Shown piece after piece: positions 60,267 to 64,000 of a stretch of 64,000 nt of DNA. Made by a program: the position numbers and the translations under genes. Position 1 is the first letter of the stretch; each line of letters begins with the position of its first letter. Source of the DNA: Hyphomonas sp. (GTDB lineage Bacteria; Pseudomonadota; Alphaproteobacteria; Caulobacterales; Hyphomonadaceae); contig NZ_PNMA01000012.1 of the NCBI RefSeq assembly GCF_013823385.1, positions 1-64,000 on the forward strand. Direction: 5' to 3'. The notes under the pieces are model-generated. The model was not told the origin of the DNA, did no database searches, and saw only the letters and a program-made list of their open reading frames with translations.

Positions 60267-60349
60267 ACTCTAGTCCCCCAAAAGTAGCTCGCCATGCATA
60301 CACTACCACCTTAGGGTGTCCATACCGCTCGATTAGATGGGGGCACTTT

Positions 60350-61540
60350 TTATCTATTGTCAGCCCCCACAGCCCGCCCCATCGCCAGGCAGGCCGTCAG
60401 CAGATAGCCGCCCGTGGGCGCGTCCCAAGCGACCATTTCGCCGATACAGTATGTACCCGGAATAGCCTTGAGCATCAGGCGGTCGTCCAGCGCATCCCAT
60501 GCAACGCCGCCGGCGGTGGAGATGGCGGTGTCCATCGGGGCGGTGCCGGTCAGCGTAAGGGGCAGGGCCTTGATCAGGCGGGCGAGCGTGGCGGGGTCTT
60601 TGGGCGGCGCGCCTTTTGTGACTTCATTCAGAAGGGCGATCTTTACCGCATCGAGCCGCGCCGCCTTTCGCAAGCGGTTTGAGGCGGAGTCTTTTGCTTG
60701 GGCGCCACCAAGGCGCGCTGCAAGCGCCCCTTCCTCCGTATCCGGCAGAAGATCGACCAGAAGCGTGGCCGCGCCGCTGCCCGCCAATTCCTGCCGGAGC
60801 GCCGCCGAGAGCGGATAGACGGCGCCGCTCTCGATGCCGGCCCGCGTGATGACGAAATCCCCGCGCTGCGTCCTGCCGCCTGCGGTGAGCGCCACCCCCT
60901 TCACAGGCGCGCCTTCCTGCGCCGCCAGCATTCGCGTAGACCAGTCTACCGTGAACCCACAATTCGATGGCGCAAACGGCTCAATCTCCACGCCGCGCGC
61001 GGCCAGAATGTCCGCCCACGCCCCATCTGATCCAAGCCGCCGCCAGCTTGCCCCGCCCAGCGCCAGGATGGTGGCGTCTGCGGTCAAGCGCACCTCGCCT
61101 TCCGGCGTATCGAAGAGAAGCGCGCCGTTCCCGTCCCATCCTTTCCAGCGATGGCGCGTGTGCAGCGTGGCGCCCCCTTTCCCCAGCCGCGCCAGCCAGG
61201 CGCGCAGCAGGGGAGAGGCCTTCATGCCCACGGGAAACACCCGGCCGGAGGAGCCCACATAGGTCTCGATCCCCAGCCCCGCCATCCAGCGCACAATCTC
61301 CTCAGGCCCAAACGCCTCAACCATCGCCGCCAGCCGCCCATCGGGCGCAGTATACCGGGAACGGAAGATCGCCTCGTCTTCGGAATGGGTGATGTTGAGG
61401 CCGCTCTTGCCGGCCATCAGGAATTTGCGCGCAGGGCTCGGCATCGCGTCATAGATGGCGACGCGGGCGCCGCGCTCCAGCGCCGCTTCCGCCGCCATCA
61501 GGCCCGCAGGCCCCGCCCCGATGATCGCAACCCGTTTCAT
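60350..61540 (-). CDS. HI0933/TIGR03862-type flavoprotein (NAD(P)/FAD-dependent)
   Basis: The 396-residue protein starts VAIIGAGPAGLMAAEAALERGA, a dinucleotide-binding fold with GxGxxG for FAD. It continues with KFLMAGKSGLNITHSE and ends with the conserved YCIGEMVAWDAPTGGYLLTACLAMGRAVG. The middle has an inserted domain. It belongs to the HI0933-like/BaiN family, specifically the TIGR03862 group. A general oxidoreductase role is expected; the substrate is not known for this group. Confidence 0.88.
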   Translation of the reverse strand: MKRVAIIGAGPAGLMAAEAALERGARVAIYDAMPSPARKFLMAGKSGLNITHSEDEAIFRSRYTAPDGRLAAMVEAFGPEEIVRWMAGLGIETYVGSSGRVFPVGMKASPLLRAWLARLGKGGATLHTRHRWKGWDGNGALLFDTPEGEVRLTADATILALGGASWRRLGSDGAWADILAARGVEIEPFAPSNCGFTVDWSTRMLAAQEGAPVKGVALTAGGRTQRGDFVITRAGIESGAVYPLSAALRQELAGSGAATLLVDLLPDTEEGALAARLGGAQAKDSASNRLRKAARLDAVKIALLNEVTKGAPPKDPATLARLIKALPLTLTGTAPMDTAISTAGGVAWDALDDRLMLKAIPGTYCIGEMVAWDAPTGGYLLTACLAMGRAVGADNR

Positions 61541-61576
61541 CCCGCCCCTTTAGCGGGCGGGCGCGGGCGTGGCCAG

Positions 61577-62023
61577 CTACTGCCCCGCCGGCACGGCACA
61601 CTGGCCGAGAATGGACACGAAGGAGTAATCCTCCCCCCAGACCACCCCTTCAGCGATTCCCCAGGCGGTATCGGTGCGCTGCTCCAGGAACAGCTCTGTT
61701 TCCGCGTCCAGCTCTCCCATACCGAGGCCCATCTTGAGCGCCGCTTCTTTCTCCCAGTAGGCGTAGGCAGCCTGCGCGGCGGCTTCGCCCAGGGCCGGGT
61801 CCAGCCGGGCCATCATCGTCTCGCCAAACTCATCTGCGGCAAACTCCGACCAGACATGCCAGAAGACGGCGCAGGTCCAATACTCATTAGTGGTCTGCGG
61901 CTTTTCAAGCGCCTTGCCCTGCGCGAACGCCGTATTGACGTTGGCAGAGTCGTCATACTGCGCCATCGCCGGCAGGCAGGCCGCAGAGAGAAGGGCGATT
62001 GAAGCGAGCGTGCGGATGATCAT
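61577..62023 (-). CDS. Secreted hypothetical protein, 148 aa
   Basis: A signal peptide (MIIRTLASIALLSAACLPAMAQ) precedes a mature domain with NEYWTCAVFWHVWSEFAADEFGE, which includes one Cys, and a second Cys near the end (ILGQCAVP), possibly a disulfide. Acidic overall. I recognise no family. It follows the flavoprotein on the same side, 36 bp upstream of it. Function unknown. Confidence 0.7.
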   Translation of the reverse strand: MIIRTLASIALLSAACLPAMAQYDDSANVNTAFAQGKALEKPQTTNEYWTCAVFWHVWSEFAADEFGETMMARLDPALGEAAAQAAYAYWEKEAALKMGLGMGELDAETELFLEQRTDTAWGIAEGVVWGEDYSFVSILGQCAVPAGQ

Positions 62024-62161
62024 GAGCAGTCCCCTTTTCTGGAACCTTGCCTTCTTCCTCCCCGCCCGAAAACCACCGGTTCAGGTGGGCTTCCTGTTTG
62101 CGCAGACTCAGGCGCGCGCCTAGACTCCGGCGCTCAGAATCCCTGCTGGAACCGATTCCCC

Positions 62162-63544
62162 ATGGCGAAACCGCCCACCTCTGCCTTCGTCTGCCAGAAT
62201 TGCGGCGCCGTTTACGCCAAATGGGCCGGGCGCTGCGAAGCCTGCGGGGAGTGGAACACGCTGGTCGAAGAGACTGTCTCTGCCCCGCCCGGCGCGCTGA
62301 AGGCTGAGAAGGCTGGCACAAAGCGCGGCCCGAAGGCGGAGTTCATCGCCCTCGACGCCGAAACCGAAACGCCAAACCGCATTGTCATCGGCGTGGACGA
62401 GCTTGACCGCGTCTTTGGCGGCGGCATCGTGCCGGCGTCTGCCACCCTGATCGGCGGCGATCCCGGCATCGGCAAGTCCACGCTTCTCCTGCAGGCTGCT
62501 GCCCGCCTCGCCCGCAATGGCGTGAAGACGGTCTATGTCTCCGGCGAGGAAGCCGCCGCCCAGATCCAGGAACGGGCGAGGCGCCTGAAAGTGGCCAATT
62601 CCCCCGTCCAGCTCGCGACCGAGACAGACCTGCGCAAGATCCTCGCCGCGCTAAAGGAAGCCTCGCCCGATTTCGTGGTGATCGACTCGATCCAGACCCT
62701 CTGGTCAGACAGTCTGGAAGCCGCCCCCGGCTCGGTGGCGCAGGTGCGCGCCTGCGCGCAGGAACTCGTGCGCTGGGCGAAGAAGTCCGGCGCAGCCCTC
62801 GTGCTCGTCGGCCATGTCACCAAGGAAGGCACCATCGCCGGCCCCCGCGTGGTGGAACACCTTGTCGATGCCGTCTTCTATTTCGAAGGCGAACGCGGCC
62901 ACCAGTTCCGCATCCTGCGCGCGGTGAAGAACCGCTTCGGCCCCACCGACGAGATCGGCATCTTCGAGATGCACCAATATGGTCTCGCCCCGGCAAAGGA
63001 GCCGTCGGCACTCTTCCTCTCGGCCGAAGATGAAGGCGGCGGCGGCACAGCGGTATTTGCCGCCATGGAGGGCTCGCGCCCCGTGCTGGCCGAAGTGCAG
63101 GCCCTCGTCGCCAAAAGCCCGTTCGGCACGCCGCGGCGCAGCGTGATCGGTTTCGACTCCGGGCGCCTCGCCATGCTGATGGCCGTTCTGGAGACACGCT
63201 GCGGGGTCAACTTCGCCGGAATGGATGTCTATCTCTCGGTCGCAGGCGGCTACCGGATCAACGAGCCGGCAGGGGATCTGGCTGCCGCAGCCGCCCTCCT
63301 TTCCTCGCTCGCCGGAAACCCTGTTCCAAAGCGTTCCGTGTTCTTCGGCGAAATTGCGCTTTCTGGCGCCGTCAGGCCAGCGCCGCGCATGGACCAGCGC
63401 CTCAAGGAAGCCGCCCGGCTGGGCTTCCGCACCGCTTTTGCCCCGGAGGGCATTCCTTCAGCAGAGAGCGGCTTGACGGTGACGCCGATTGCAAGGCTTA
63501 TCGCGCTCGTCGACTTACTCGCGCCGGACGCGCCTGATGCTTGA
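62162..63544 (+). CDS. radA: DNA repair protein RadA (Sms)
   Basis: RadA is a RecA-related helicase that processes recombination intermediates. The 460-residue protein has a four-cysteine zinc finger (Cys11, Cys14, Cys25, Cys28), Walker A GGDPGIGKST, the KNRFG motif (VKNRFGPTDEIG) that distinguishes RadA from RecA, and a C-terminal Lon-like domain (MDVYLSVAGGYRINEPAGDLA). It overlaps the next gene by eight bases. Confidence 0.96.
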   Translation: MAKPPTSAFVCQNCGAVYAKWAGRCEACGEWNTLVEETVSAPPGALKAEKAGTKRGPKAEFIALDAETETPNRIVIGVDELDRVFGGGIVPASATLIGGDPGIGKSTLLLQAAARLARNGVKTVYVSGEEAAAQIQERARRLKVANSPVQLATETDLRKILAALKEASPDFVVIDSIQTLWSDSLEAAPGSVAQVRACAQELVRWAKKSGAALVLVGHVTKEGTIAGPRVVEHLVDAVFYFEGERGHQFRILRAVKNRFGPTDEIGIFEMHQYGLAPAKEPSALFLSAEDEGGGGTAVFAAMEGSRPVLAEVQALVAKSPFGTPRRSVIGFDSGRLAMLMAVLETRCGVNFAGMDVYLSVAGGYRINEPAGDLAAAAALLSSLAGNPVPKRSVFFGEIALSGAVRPAPRMDQRLKEAARLGFRTAFAPEGIPSAESGLTVTPIARLIALVDLLAPDAPDA

Positions 63545-64000
63545 AAACATTTCAGCTTTTGACGGAATCGTCGTCGGTGTGATCATCGTTTCGGCGATCA
63601 TGGCCTTTGCGCGCGGCTTCCTCCGGGAACTTGCCACGCTTGGCGCCTTCATCGGCGCGCTGGCAGCAGCCTATTATGCGCGCAAATTCTTCAGCACGAC
63701 GGTCGCCGGCCTGCTGCCGGAAGGCACCCATCCGCTGGCGCCGGACATCATCCTCGTCGTGACTGCTTTCCTGATCGTCTATGTGATCGTGGCCTGGTTT
63801 GGTCAAAGCCTGTCAAAATCGATCATGACAAATGGCGAGATCGGCCTGTTCGATCATATCGCAGGCCTCGTCTTCGGCATTTTCCGCGGCTTCATTGCGT
63901 TGGTCTTCTTTGCCGTGCTGCTGAACGTGGCCGTCGAGCATGACCGCGTGCCCCCCTTCATCTCGGAGAGTTTCAGCTATCCCTACCTTGAGCAGATTGC
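63537..64000 (+). CDS. cvpA: CvpA family membrane protein, 5' part
   Basis: The gene starts at ATG 63537 within the end of radA and runs off the window after 154 residues. It has four helices: GIVVGVIIVSAIMAFARGFLREL, FIGALAAAYYARKFF, IILVVTAFLIVYVIVAWFG and GLVFGIFRGFIALVFFAVLLNV. The RGFLRELATLGAF motif is the CvpA signature. CvpA is linked to colicin V production and envelope functions in E. coli. The radA-cvpA-purF order is common in alphaproteobacteria; purF would be expected next. Confidence 0.92.
   Translation, partial: MLENISAFDGIVVGVIIVSAIMAFARGFLRELATLGAFIGALAAAYYARKFFSTTVAGLLPEGTHPLAPDIILVVTAFLIVYVIVAWFGQSLSKSIMTNGEIGLFDHIAGLVFGIFRGFIALVFFAVLLNVAVEHDRVPPFISESFSYPYLEQI

Noticed and set aside
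1-64000. tRNA, rRNA, CRISPR arrays, insertion sequences and prophage
   Set aside because: No cloverleaf tRNA, regularly spaced repeats, transposase, integrase or phage structural gene was found on either strand.

Overview
The window is about 64 kb of high-GC (roughly 60-65% by eye) chromosomal DNA, densely packed with genes of alphaproteobacterial type. A Ros/MucR regulator, a DUF1491 protein, NnrU, a fused CysNC, the RsmI-YraN-LppC neighbourhood, DUF2336 and DUF6456-like proteins and a TIGR03862-type flavoprotein together suggest a member of the Hyphomonadaceae or Caulobacterales-like group. That placement is an inference from gene content. I see no rRNA, tRNA, CRISPR array, intact insertion sequence or prophage.

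Layout. 1-4.6 kb: the tail of an unknown gene, two repeat elements, a DegT-type aminotransferase, a nucleotidyltransferase-like protein and glmS. 4.8-8.9 kb: cysD-cysNC (sulfate activation) and a mannose-1-phosphate guanylyltransferase. 8.9-14.1 kb: a leftward nnrU-panB-yfgM-bamB-der block; the yfgM-bamB-der order matches E. coli. 14.1-15.1 kb: a non-coding patch of MITE-like inverted repeats around one small gene. 15.1-18.8 kb: two cyclic-di-GMP proteins. 18.8-25.4 kb: a class A penicillin-binding protein, a lipoprotein cytochrome c, yraN-rsmI, an LppC/LpoA-like lipoprotein and dnaJ. 25.4-29 kb: a TetR regulator divergent from an emrAB-type efflux pair, with two near-identical operators between them. 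29-36.4 kb: thiolase, RsmC-like methyltransferase, RsuA-type pseudouridine synthase, Uup-type ABC-F protein, a PAN-like secreted protein and prfC. 36.4-39.9 kb: small, mostly secreted proteins, then a glycosyltransferase. 40-45.4 kb: a histidine kinase, a secreted unknown, sufE, a DUF6456-like gene overlapping a stand-alone DnaA-domain-IV-like protein, a PAS protein and mucR.

45.6-53.6 kb is the most notable block: a ten-gene leftward operon for a Mrp-type cation/proton antiporter. Its order is E-F-G-(MbhD-like)-B-C, then three separate antiporter-like (NuoL/M/N-type) subunits, with a small unknown membrane protein between the second and third. No full-length MrpA is present. 53.6-64 kb: a DUF2336 protein, a small DoxX-like membrane protein, an MFS transporter, alanine racemase, mlaE-mlaF, a low-GC orphan gene, a flavoprotein, a secreted unknown, radA and the start of cvpA.

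Many genes concern the envelope: GlmS, Alr and the PBP with a possible activator for peptidoglycan; BamB for outer-membrane protein assembly; MlaEF for lipid asymmetry; ManC and the glycosyltransferase for surface polysaccharide. The parts least explained by known annotation are the repeat patch at 14.2-15.0 kb, the recurring GTTGGAGTT word, the three-subunit Mrp-like operon, the small DnaA-like protein, and the low-GC insertion at 59.7-60.3 kb.
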